A stretch of 52,411 nt of DNA from Prevotella sp. (GTDB lineage: Bacteria; Bacteroidota; Bacteroidia; Bacteroidales; Bacteroidaceae). Made by a program: the position numbers and the translations under genes. The stretch covers positions 1-52,411 of the forward strand of contig JAGCPK010000141.1 of the NCBI GenBank assembly GCA_017965725.1. Reading direction: 5' to 3'. The notes under the pieces were generated by a model. That model was not told where the DNA came from and made no database searches. It saw only the letters and a program-made list of their open reading frames with translations. Positions 14,915 to 23,350 of the stretch are shown one piece after another (the stretch's first letter is position 1; every line of letters begins with the position of its first letter).

Positions 14915-15183
14915 GAATCAAACAAGGATTTACGCTGCGCGAGGTGTGCGGCGAGAGAGTGATCATCGGAGAGGGTCTTGGGGCCGTGAACTTCGGTAAA
15001 CTGCTGGCCCTGAACGAGAGTGCCGCATGGCTCTGGAAACAGGCTGTGGAGGCGGGCGACTTCACTGTGGAGTCGTTGGCCGACAGGATGTGTGAGGAAT
15101 ACGAAGTAACGGCAGAAGAGGCCCGTCAGGACGTCATGGAGATAATCCAAGAATGGAAGTCTGTGGGCGTCATTGCAGCATAA
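14911..15183 (+). CDS. PqqD family RiPP recognition element protein
   Basis: A 90-residue PqqD-like protein. 'MRIKQGFTLREVCGERVIIGEG' forms the beta-strands, then 'LLALNESAAWLWKQA' and 'ADRMCEEYEVTAEEARQDV' the helices, ending 'EWKSVGVI'. PqqD domains bind the leader of a ribosomal peptide and present it to modifying enzymes (known for PqqD and lasso B1 proteins). Its presence is the main reason to call the run a RiPP cluster. Start: ATG at 14911 overlapping the TGA of the previous gene; the longer upstream frame lies entirely within that gene. Confidence 0.85.
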   Translation: MRIKQGFTLREVCGERVIIGEGLGAVNFGKLLALNESAAWLWKQAVEAGDFTVESLADRMCEEYEVTAEEARQDVMEIIQEWKSVGVIAA

Positions 15184-15185
15184 TT

Positions 15186-16775
15186 ATGAACTACATCACG
15201 TGGCTATGGCGCAACTCACGGGGCATCCGCTGGAACACGGCGGTGCGCATCGTGGTGGGCATCACACAGGTCTGGCTCGGACTGTTGATGGTATGGCTCA
15301 GTAGGCTGTTCATCGATGAGACCATCCGAACGGGCTCGACCGACGATGTGCTGCAGATGGTGGCATGGCTCGTGCTGACCGTTGTCGGCGGTGTCGTACT
15401 GCGACAGTGCTACTACTGGCTCACGACATCGGCCGGCATCCGACAGACCAACACCCTGCGCCTCAGGATCTTCAGCAGTCTCTTCCGCCGACAACTCTAT
15501 ACTGGCGAGGAGATGCACTCGGGCGACGTGACCTCACGCATGGCGAAGGATATCGAACAGGTGAGCACCACGACCACCGACACGCTGCCCCAGGTGTTGA
15601 TCACGATGATACAACTCTGCGGCGCCTTCCTGTTGATGCGCTGGTTCGACGAGCGGCTGGCATGGGCCCTGCTCTTGCTGACACCTCTGGCTGTCGTTTT
15701 CGGCAAACTCATTGCTCGTCGGCTGCGGCAGATGACACTCGACATCCGACAGGACGAGAGCCGTATCCAGATGCAGGTGCAGGAGGGAATGGAGCACAAC
15801 GCCGTGCTGCGCTCCCTGGGCTCGGAGCAATGGGTGACCAACCGCCTCGACATGATGCAGGAGCGGTTGAGGGGGAACGTGATGCGGCGCACACGGTTTA
15901 CCGTGGCAACACGCCTGGCACTGGGCTTCGCCTTCGGCCTTGGCTACCTGCTGGCCTTCGTCTGGGGCGGTCTGCAACTGCGCGCAGGCGCCATCACCTT
16001 CGGTGTGATGACCTCGTTCCTGCAACTGGTGGGCATGATACAGGGACCGATACTGCAACTGCTCAACATGGTGCCTTACGTGATCCACACCACAGCGAGC
16101 ATCGACCGACTTAATGAACTCGATGCTGACGACGGCTCAATTAAAAAAACGACAGAACGGGGTATCTCTGATTCACTCCAACATGGCATTCGTTTCGACG
16201 ACGTCAGTTTCCGCTACGCTACGGGCGACAGGGAGATACTGCGTCAATTCACCCACGACTTCAAGGCTGGCACGAAGACCGCCATCATGGGTGAGACGGG
16301 CATCGGCAAGACAACACTCTTCCGACTGATCCTCGGCTTCATCGAGCCCACGAGTGGACGGGTGGAAGTAGGCGGAGAACCCTGTTTCGTGCCACAGGGC
16401 AACACCCTGATGAGCGGCACCATCCGCTACAATCTGCAACTGGCCAAGCCCGATGCGACCGATGAGGAACTGCGGGAAGTGCTCCATATTGCCTGTGCTG
16501 ATTTCGTCATGGATATGCCGGAAGGTATCGACACCGAACTGGGTGAGCGTGGCGGCGGACTCAGCGAGGGACAGGCGCAACGTATCGCCATCGCACGGGG
16601 ACTGTTGCATCCTGGCGACATCCTGCTGCTCGACGAGATCAGCAGTTCACTCGATGAACCCACCGAGCGCGAACTCTACCGCAGACTCTTCAACGCCTAT
16701 CCCGACAGGACCATGCTCTTCATCACTCATCGTCCCACCGTCACCGAACAGTGCGACGAGACAATACAGTTATAG
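15186..16775 (+). CDS. ABC transporter, fused membrane and ATPase domains (peptide exporter)
   Basis: A 529-residue half-transporter. Six membrane helices in residues ~20-300 (for example VRIVVGITQVWLGLLMVWL and LGFAFGLGYLLAFVW), then an ATPase with Walker A GETGIGKTT (~369), Q-loop FVPQGN, signature LSEGQ (~459), Walker B ILLLDE (~479) and H-loop ITHR (~512). There is no N-terminal C39 peptidase domain, so leader removal must be done by another protein. Start ATG at 15186, 2 nt after the PqqD stop. Last gene of the cassette; likely exports the modified peptide as a homodimer. Confidence 0.85.
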   Translation: MNYITWLWRNSRGIRWNTAVRIVVGITQVWLGLLMVWLSRLFIDETIRTGSTDDVLQMVAWLVLTVVGGVVLRQCYYWLTTSAGIRQTNTLRLRIFSSLFRRQLYTGEEMHSGDVTSRMAKDIEQVSTTTTDTLPQVLITMIQLCGAFLLMRWFDERLAWALLLLTPLAVVFGKLIARRLRQMTLDIRQDESRIQMQVQEGMEHNAVLRSLGSEQWVTNRLDMMQERLRGNVMRRTRFTVATRLALGFAFGLGYLLAFVWGGLQLRAGAITFGVMTSFLQLVGMIQGPILQLLNMVPYVIHTTASIDRLNELDADDGSIKKTTERGISDSLQHGIRFDDVSFRYATGDREILRQFTHDFKAGTKTAIMGETGIGKTTLFRLILGFIEPTSGRVEVGGEPCFVPQGNTLMSGTIRYNLQLAKPDATDEELREVLHIACADFVMDMPEGIDTELGERGGGLSEGQAQRIAIARGLLHPGDILLLDEISSSLDEPTERELYRRLFNAYPDRTMLFITHRPTVTEQCDETIQL

Positions 16776-16786
16776 GATAAAATAAT

Positions 16787-16816
16787 CAGCGGTGGCGGGA
16801 AAGCCTGCCACCGCTG
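16787..16816 (+). terminator. 10-bp hairpin at the end of the peptide cassette
   Basis: CAGCGGTGGC (16787-16796) pairs perfectly with GCCACCGCTG (16807-16816). No T-run follows directly, so it may work as a transcript end only with other factors. It sits between two convergent genes. Confidence 0.5.
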
Positions 16817-16868
16817 AACAATAAACAAATAATTTTATGATAAAGTGTGGAATTTATGATTTCCAGAC

Positions 16869-17375
16869 TTAGATGTTGGGCCGACCCTGACGGGGACCGC
16901 GCTGACCGCCACCGAAGCCACCACCACCGCGCTGACGACGGTTCTTCTGATCTTCCTGGTACTGCTTGAACTGGTCGGCTGTCATGATCTTCTCCAACTC
17001 AGCATCGTACTCCTTCTGAGCCTCCTCGCGCTTCTTGCGAGCCTCTTCCATCTGGGCGCGCTGCTCCTCAGTGAGTTCGGGCATCTGACCGCCCTGACCG
17101 AAACCACCACCAGGACCTCCCTGGCCCATGCCGCCACCACGACGACCACCGCCCATACGGCCGAAGCCACCCATCAGACGGTCGTTGTACTTCGTGTTGA
17201 GTTCGAGCAACTGCTTGGCCTGGTCGGCATTCAGTTTGTACTGCTCTACGGTGCGGTCGGTACGCATCTTAATCATCTGCTCGGGGTCGAACTGTCCACC
17301 ACCGAAACCTCCCTGTGCGAAGGCGGCGCCACTCATCATGAAGGCTGCTGCCAGTGTCAATAAGAACTTTTTCAT
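16869..17375 (-). CDS. Spy/CpxP-like periplasmic protein (DUF4890 type), Gly-rich
   Basis: A 168-residue exported protein. Signal peptide ends at AAFA-Q (residue ~20). It then has a Spy/CpxP-like helical pattern: 'LNADQAKQLLELNTKYNDRL', and 'LTEEQRAQMEEARKK...YDAELEKIMTADQFKQYQ' with the LTxxQ-like motif. Three Gly-rich stretches (GGFGGGQ, GGFGRMGGGRRGGG, GGGGFGGGQRG) interrupt the helices. Spy-like proteins are periplasmic chaperones or stress sensors (family knowledge). It is divergent from the barrel gene at 17582, whose tail is Gly/Met-rich in the same style. A good AAAGGA ribosome site precedes the ATG. Confidence 0.75.
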   Translation of the reverse strand: MKKFLLTLAAAFMMSGAAFAQGGFGGGQFDPEQMIKMRTDRTVEQYKLNADQAKQLLELNTKYNDRLMGGFGRMGGGRRGGGMGQGGPGGGFGQGGQMPELTEEQRAQMEEARKKREEAQKEYDAELEKIMTADQFKQYQEDQKNRRQRGGGGFGGGQRGPRQGRPNI

Positions 17376-17431
17376 TTTTTCCTTTGGTTTAATTGTTATA
17401 CTGATTGTGAATTTGAATGTTCAACTGAAAC

Positions 17432-17538
17432 TTTGACCCCCAAAAAGGAAAAGGGTTTAATCTGGAAATGATAAATTATGTTATTTAAACTGACTTGTCA
17501 GAGACAAAATTAAACTATTTAATTTTAAGAAGGTCAAA
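17432..17538. promoter_or_regulatory. Possible operator region between divergent envelope genes
   Basis: The 206-nt divergent gap contains TTTGACC (17432-17438) inverted as GGTCAAA (17532-17538), and the palindrome CTGACTTGTCAG (17490-17501) midway. No standard -7 element is obvious for either gene. The symmetry suggests shared control of both, but it is only a pattern. Confidence 0.25.
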
Positions 17539-17581
17539 AAAATAACAACCAGGTTTAACAGCCCTAATTGAATATAGATTA

Positions 17582-20500
17582 ATGGATTTTTCTCAACGAC
17601 TTCACTCACTGCTAATCATGCTCTGCCTGAGCGTGATGACAGCAAGTGCACAACAGGACAATGTCACGGGACGCGTGATAGACAAGGAAAACAGAGACGC
17701 GATGGTGCGGACCACCCTGCAACTCTTCAAACTGGGACGATTGCAGAACGGCAAGCGCGACACCACCTTCGTGAAAGGCTCGTTTACCGATGAACAGGGC
17801 CGGTTCACCATCACCGGCGTGAGCGCAGGACAGTACCTGTTGAAGTTCAGTTTCCTGGGATACAAGGACCTGAGGCGTGAGGTGACGAAGACGAGAGGAC
17901 AACAACTGCAACTGGGTGACATCACCATGGAGGCCGACGCCATACAACTGGACGAGGCGGTGGTGACGGCCAACGTACCAAAGATGGTCGTGAAGGACGA
18001 TACCTTAATATATAATGCAGACGCCTTCCGCGTGCCGGAGGGTTCGGTGATCGAGGCACTGGTGGAGGCCCTGCCAGGTGCGAAGATTGACGAGGACGGT
18101 GGCATCACCATCAATGGTAAGAGCGTGCGGAAATTCAAGATGGACGGACGTGACTTCATGACGGGCAACAACGACGCCGTGATGAAGAACCTGCCCTCGT
18201 ACGTGATTGATAAGGTGAAGGCCTACGACGAGCAGAGCGACCAGTCGAGGCTGACGGGTATCGACGACGGCAACGACGACTTCGTCTTGGAGTTCGTGAC
18301 GAAGCGCAGTGCCCGCAACGGTCTGCAGATGAACCCTGACGTGGGCTACGGTACTGACCACCGCTATGGCATACGACTGACGGCCATGAAGCCCTTCGGT
18401 GCCATGCGCTACACCTTCATGGGCAATGCCAACAACGTGAACGACCGTAACTTCACCGGACGAGGCGGACGTGGACGAGGCAACAACCAGGGTCAGCGAG
18501 AGACGAAGACGGCAGCCCTCGACGTGAGTTATGAGAACGACAAGAACCTGAAGGTGAGCGGACGTGTGACATGGACACACGGCGACACCGACAACTGGAA
18601 CCGTACAGGGTCGGAGAACTTCGTGAACACCCGAGGCGGTGCCTTCTCGAACAGCATCAGCCAGAGTTACTCACGTAACAACAGTTGGACGGGTAACATG
18701 AACCTGCAATGGACCATCGACTCGGTGACCACCCTGTCGTTCCGTCCCGACGTGAGTTTCTCGACCAACGACAGTCGTAGCGAATCGACCAACGCATCGT
18801 TTAATGTGGATCCCTTCGAGTACGTCACTGACCCCCTGAGCACCGAGAGCCGACAGAAGATGGATGAACTCAACCTGATCGTGAACGGTCGTGAGAACAA
18901 GTCGATGAGTTACGGCAGTAACACGAACATCAACTCGCAACTGCAACTGTACCGTCGTTTCGGGAGCAAAGGACGTAACATGACCATCAACGGCCGGTTC
19001 AACTACCGTGATGGCAGCAACAAGAACGCCAGTCTCTCACGGGTGCTGCTCTACCAACAGCCCGACAGGTTCGGCAACGACTCGACCTACCAGACCAACC
19101 GATACACCTTGTCGCCCTCAGACAACTGGGGCTACCAGATAGGATTCAGTTATACAGAACCGCTCTATATCTTCAAACCAAAACCACAACCTGAGGACAC
19201 CACACAGACTAACCGCTTCGGATTCGGAAACTTCGGTGGAAGAGGAGGAGGCGGCAGAGGTGGTGCCGGCGGTGGCAGAGGCAATAGAGTAGGGCAGCAG
19301 GGCATCTTCCTGCAGGTGAACTACCGCTATGGCTACAGTTACCAGAAGAGCGACCCCTCGACCTATGACTTCCCTGAACTGTCGAGCGACGCCTTCCTCG
19401 ACGTGTTGCACGACTACCGCGACTTCACCCGTCTGTTCGGCTATCTCGACAATCCCTACGAGACCTATCTCTCCGACGACCTGAGCCGCTATTCGGAGCG
19501 CACGGAGCATAACCATAACATCGACCTGCAACTGCGCGTGGTGAGGGAGAAACTGAACATGAACGTGGGTGTGCAGATACAACCCCAGAAGTCGCACTAC
19601 ATCCAGCAGTACCTGGGCATCCCCATCGACACCGTGAGGACGGTATCCAACATCTCGCCAACACTGAACATGCGTTTCCGCTTCAACCAGCAGACCAACC
19701 TGCAGATACAGTACCGCGGAAACAGTCAGCAGCCGAACATCACCCAACTGCTCGATATCTACGACGATACCAACCCCCTGAACATCTCAATGGGTAATCC
19801 GGGTCTGAAACCCTCGTTTACGAGCAACCTGACCATGAACTTCCAGAAACAGCGTCAGACGAAACTGGTGGAGGACAGCCTGGGATTCATGGTGCCGAAG
19901 GCCCAGCGACACTGGAGTTTCAGCATGAACGGCGGCTGGCAGATCACCAAGAACTCGATAGGTAACGTGGTGACCTATAATGAGACGACGGGCGGACGCA
20001 TCAGTCGGCCGGAGAATATCAACGGCAACTGGTCAACGAACGCCAGCATCACCTTCAACATGGGTCTCGACACACTGAACCGCTGGGATATCAGCGGCTC
20101 CATCGGCGGACGCTACGACCATCGCATCGGTTACGTGAACCTGAACCGCACGGCCATACCCGACCGTAACGTGACACATACCTATAATGTCAACCCATCG
20201 ATCTCGCTCAGTTTCCGTAACAAATGGCTCAGTTTCTCAGTGAACGGACGTGCCACCTGGGCACGCACAGAGAATAAGTTGCAGGCCTCGAACAACCTGA
20301 CCACCTGGAACTTCCAGTATGGCGGTAATGCGAACATCACCTTCCCGTGGGGAACCAACCTGACGACCGACGTCCATATGTTCAGCAAACGAGGCTATAG
20401 CGACGAGACGCTGAACACCAATGAGATGATCTGGAACGCGCAGTTGTCGCACAGTTTCCTGCGTGGCAAGAAACTGACCGTGATGCTGCAGTGGTACGAC

Positions 20501-20782
20501 ATCCTGCATGAGCAGACGAACTTCTCGCGTACGGTGAATGCCAACGGCTGGACAGACCGTGAGGTGAACGCCATCACATCGTATGGCATGATCCATGTGA
20601 GTTACCGCCTGAACCTGTTTGGTGGCAATAACAACAACCAGCGCCGTGGTCCTGAGGGATTCGGCAGAGGTGGTCGTGGCGGACGAGGTGGCGGTATGCC
20701 AGGCGGCGGATTCCCAGGAGGTGGTATGCCTGGTGGTGGCATGCCCGGAGGATTCGGCGGCGGTGGCGGCGGACCAATGTAA
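17582..20782 (+). CDS. TonB-receptor-like outer-membrane beta-barrel protein with Gly/Met-rich tail
   Basis: A 1066-residue exported protein. Signal peptide ends TASA-Q (~23). A CarboxypepD-regulatory-like domain follows (~25-115, 'GRVIDKENRDAMVRTTLQLF', 'GSFTDEQGRFTITGV'), then a plug-like region ('PEGSVIEALVEALPGAKID', ~155-230) and a long beta-barrel of the Omp_b-brl_3 type. Gly/Arg-rich loops occur at GRGGRGRGNN and GRGGGGRGGAGGGRG. The barrel's last strand (MIHVSYRLNLFGG) is followed by ~40 residues of GGMPGGGFPGGGMPGGG type, unusual because barrels normally end at the last strand. Probably imports a ligand or serves as a surface scaffold. Not paired with a SusD gene. Confidence 0.82.
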   Translation: MDFSQRLHSLLIMLCLSVMTASAQQDNVTGRVIDKENRDAMVRTTLQLFKLGRLQNGKRDTTFVKGSFTDEQGRFTITGVSAGQYLLKFSFLGYKDLRREVTKTRGQQLQLGDITMEADAIQLDEAVVTANVPKMVVKDDTLIYNADAFRVPEGSVIEALVEALPGAKIDEDGGITINGKSVRKFKMDGRDFMTGNNDAVMKNLPSYVIDKVKAYDEQSDQSRLTGIDDGNDDFVLEFVTKRSARNGLQMNPDVGYGTDHRYGIRLTAMKPFGAMRYTFMGNANNVNDRNFTGRGGRGRGNNQGQRETKTAALDVSYENDKNLKVSGRVTWTHGDTDNWNRTGSENFVNTRGGAFSNSISQSYSRNNSWTGNMNLQWTIDSVTTLSFRPDVSFSTNDSRSESTNASFNVDPFEYVTDPLSTESRQKMDELNLIVNGRENKSMSYGSNTNINSQLQLYRRFGSKGRNMTINGRFNYRDGSNKNASLSRVLLYQQPDRFGNDSTYQTNRYTLSPSDNWGYQIGFSYTEPLYIFKPKPQPEDTTQTNRFGFGNFGGRGGGGRGGAGGGRGNRVGQQGIFLQVNYRYGYSYQKSDPSTYDFPELSSDAFLDVLHDYRDFTRLFGYLDNPYETYLSDDLSRYSERTEHNHNIDLQLRVVREKLNMNVGVQIQPQKSHYIQQYLGIPIDTVRTVSNISPTLNMRFRFNQQTNLQIQYRGNSQQPNITQLLDIYDDTNPLNISMGNPGLKPSFTSNLTMNFQKQRQTKLVEDSLGFMVPKAQRHWSFSMNGGWQITKNSIGNVVTYNETTGGRISRPENINGNWSTNASITFNMGLDTLNRWDISGSIGGRYDHRIGYVNLNRTAIPDRNVTHTYNVNPSISLSFRNKWLSFSVNGRATWARTENKLQASNNLTTWNFQYGGNANITFPWGTNLTTDVHMFSKRGYSDETLNTNEMIWNAQLSHSFLRGKKLTVMLQWYDILHEQTNFSRTVNANGWTDREVNAITSYGMIHVSYRLNLFGGNNNNQRRGPEGFGRGGRGGRGGGMPGGGFPGGGMPGGGMPGGFGGGGGGPM

Positions 20783-20799
20783 AAACTATGATATATGTG

Positions 20800-22071
20800 T
20801 TATTCGGAAGAATGCTTCTTGTGAGTGTTCTTCCGTTTTTGATTGTTCTTGCGACCGTTGCCCTTGCTGTGCCAACGCCCATGACGGCGGGTGTCGTTGC
20901 GTTTCTTCTCGCGCTTGACATAGACAGGGGCTTCGCCCAGGTCGTCGGGTAGGGGCGTCTTCTCCACTTCCTTGCCTAAGAAATGCTCTATCTGCTGGAA
21001 ACGGTAGATGTCCATATCGCTGATGAAGGTGATGGCCTGGCCATCGCGGTCGGCACGGGCTGTACGACCAATACGGTGGACATAGTCCTCGGCATCGTGG
21101 GGCACGTCGTAGTTGATGACGATGCGGATATCGTCGATGTCGATGCCGCGCGCCACGATATCGGTGGCCACCAGCACATCGGTCTTGCCTGCCTTGAAAC
21201 GGTACATCACCTCGTCGCGCTCCTGTTGAGAGAGGTCGCTGTGCATCTGGTCGCAGTTGACTTGCATCTGTTTCAACTGACGCGTCACCTCCTTCACCTT
21301 CTCCTTCTTGCCAGAGAAGATGATGACACGCTGCAGGTCGCCAGCCTTGAAGAGGTGTTTGATAATCTTGAGTTTCTGCGGTTCGTAGCAGACATACGCA
21401 CTCTGGCGGATCTTCTCGGCAGGGCGGGAGACCGCAATCTTCACCTCGACAGGGTCGTGGAGCAGGGTGACAGCCAGTTCGCGAATCTTCGGGGGCATGG
21501 TGGCGGAGAACATCACGCACTGGCACGACTTAGGCAACTGCTGCACAATCATCATGATATCGTCGATGAAACCCATATCGAGCATACGGTCGGCCTCGTC
21601 GAGGACAAAGAAACTGCAACGGGAGAGATCGAGGTTGCCCACCTTCAGATGACTCAGCAGACGTCCGGGGGTGGCGATGAGCACGTCGGCACCAAGGCGC
21701 ATGCCGCGTAACTCCTGTTCGTAACGCCCACCGTCGTTGCCGCCATAGACAGCCACCGACGACACGTCGTCGAGGTAATAGCCGAAGCCCTGCATGGCCT
21801 GGTCGATCTGTTGGGCGAGTTCGCGGGTGGGTGACATGATGACGCAGTTGATGGCGTCCTTGGGATAGTCGCCGTCATCGAGCATGGAGAGGATGGGCAG
21901 GAGGTAGGCGGCGGTCTTGCCGGTACCTGTCTGGGCTACACCTAAAACATCGTATCCATCGAGGATCTCGGGGATGCAGCGTTCCTGGATAGGGGTCATT
22001 TCATCGAAGCGCATGTCATAGAGCGCGTCGAGGATATTGTCGTTCAGATATGTCTCTTCAAATCGCATCAA
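20800..22071 (-). CDS. DEAD-box RNA helicase (RhlE-like)
   Basis: A 423-residue ATP-dependent RNA helicase. Motifs in order: Q motif (MTPIQERCIPEIL), I (AQTGTGKT), Ia (PTRELAQQ), Ib (TPGRLL), II (DEAD), III (SAT), then C-domain motifs V (VATDIVARGIDID) and VI (HRIGRTAR). A short basic tail (KREKKRNDTRRHGRW...NQKRKN) probably binds RNA. Likely role: RNA unwinding in ribosome assembly or mRNA turnover. Last gene of the lon-tgt-lptF/G run, 34 nt after the permease gene; convergent with the barrel gene, with 17 nt between the stops. Confidence 0.92.
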   Translation of the reverse strand: MMRFEETYLNDNILDALYDMRFDEMTPIQERCIPEILDGYDVLGVAQTGTGKTAAYLLPILSMLDDGDYPKDAINCVIMSPTRELAQQIDQAMQGFGYYLDDVSSVAVYGGNDGGRYEQELRGMRLGADVLIATPGRLLSHLKVGNLDLSRCSFFVLDEADRMLDMGFIDDIMMIVQQLPKSCQCVMFSATMPPKIRELAVTLLHDPVEVKIAVSRPAEKIRQSAYVCYEPQKLKIIKHLFKAGDLQRVIIFSGKKEKVKEVTRQLKQMQVNCDQMHSDLSQQERDEVMYRFKAGKTDVLVATDIVARGIDIDDIRIVINYDVPHDAEDYVHRIGRTARADRDGQAITFISDMDIYRFQQIEHFLGKEVEKTPLPDDLGEAPVYVKREKKRNDTRRHGRWHSKGNGRKNNQKRKNTHKKHSSE

Positions 22072-22105
22072 TCGAAATGGTCAAATTGTATGGTCCAATT
22101 GTAAA

Positions 22106-23350
22106 TTAATTCGGTGCTTGACGGTAACAGAAATAGGCGATGAATATGAACAGGATGTTCGGAATCCATACTGCCAGCATGGGTGGTGTGTCGGCCTGGA
22201 TGGCAAACGTGGCACTGACGGTCTGCAACAGGATATACGTAAACGAGAGGGCCAGGCCGATACCGAGGTAGAGACCCATGCCGCCCTTGCGCTTACGACT
22301 GGAGAGCGACACACCGATGATGGTGAGGATGAAGGAGGCGAAAGAGGTGGCGATACGCTTGTGGTACTCCACTTCGTACTGTACCACATTGCCAGAGCCA
22401 CGGTCGATCTGCTTGGAGATGTACTGGCGCAGTTCTGAGGAGGTAAGCGTCTCCTGCTGACCATCGGAGAAGACCAGATCCATCGGCTCCATCATGATGG
22501 TCGTGTCAATCTGTGCGCCCGACTTGATCTCTTCCTTCAGGCCCTTCAGCGTGCGGATCTTGTAGTTCATGGCCTTCCAGTGGTAACGGCTCTCACTGAT
22601 GGAGTCGTAGCGTACGGTAGAGGCCGTCATGTGACTGACGAGTTTCTTGTTCTCGAACTTATCGAGCGAGAAGCCATAACCTGTCTTAGAACGGTCGTCA
22701 TACTGTTGGATATAGGCGATGACACCGGGACCCACCATCAACTGCACGTTGGACGCAGAGAGGGTCTTCTTGTTGTTCTTGTACTTCGCCTCGAAGTCGA
22801 GTTTCACGATGGTGCCCTTGGGAATGTAATAGGCGCTCAGCGTGAAGTTGACGATGGCAATCAGGGCAGCGGAGATGAGGTAGGGGCGCAACAGGCGCCT
22901 GAAACTGACACCGGCTGCCAGCATGGCGATGATCTCACTGTTGCTTGCCAACTTCGAGGTAAAGAAGATGACGGCAATGAAGACGAACAGCGGTGAGAAC
23001 AGACAAGAGAAATAGGGTACGAAATTGGCGTAATAATCGAATATAATTGCCTTCAACGGTGCATGGTAGGTGGCGAACTTAGCCATATGCTCGTTGAAAT
23101 CGAAGACGATGGAGATGGAGATGATGAGGGCGATGGAGTAGATATAGGTGCCGATGAACTTGGCGATGATGTAACGGTCGAGCCTGTTCAACAAGCGGAA
23201 GGGATTGAGGTACTTCAGGTAGCGGAGCCAGCCCAGCCACTTCTTCAGGAAGGTGCAGAGGGCGGTCCAATAGCGCTGGATGGCGCGACGACGGCGATAA
23301 CTCTTCACATGATCGCGTATCTTGCTGAAGTCCTTGTCCCTGTAGATCAT
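22106..23350 (-). CDS. LptF/LptG family permease (LPS export)
   Basis: A 414-residue YjgP/YjgQ-family membrane protein. 'LNRLDRYIIAKFIGTYIYSIALIISISIVFDF' starts the first membrane helix; further helices lie at about residues 90-150, and three more at the C-terminus (SFASFILTIIGVSL, LYLGIGLALSFTYILL, AVWIPNILFIFIAYF), with a periplasmic domain between. It is the membrane part of the Lpt ABC complex that extracts lipopolysaccharide; F and G cannot be told apart here. Start ATG at 23350 overlaps the tgt stop (ATGA); an earlier in-frame start lies inside tgt. The N-terminal ~45 residues are very basic. Confidence 0.85.
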   Translation of the reverse strand: MIYRDKDFSKIRDHVKSYRRRRAIQRYWTALCTFLKKWLGWLRYLKYLNPFRLLNRLDRYIIAKFIGTYIYSIALIISISIVFDFNEHMAKFATYHAPLKAIIFDYYANFVPYFSCLFSPLFVFIAVIFFTSKLASNSEIIAMLAAGVSFRRLLRPYLISAALIAIVNFTLSAYYIPKGTIVKLDFEAKYKNNKKTLSASNVQLMVGPGVIAYIQQYDDRSKTGYGFSLDKFENKKLVSHMTASTVRYDSISESRYHWKAMNYKIRTLKGLKEEIKSGAQIDTTIMMEPMDLVFSDGQQETLTSSELRQYISKQIDRGSGNVVQYEVEYHKRIATSFASFILTIIGVSLSSRKRKGGMGLYLGIGLALSFTYILLQTVSATFAIQADTPPMLAVWIPNILFIFIAYFCYRQAPN

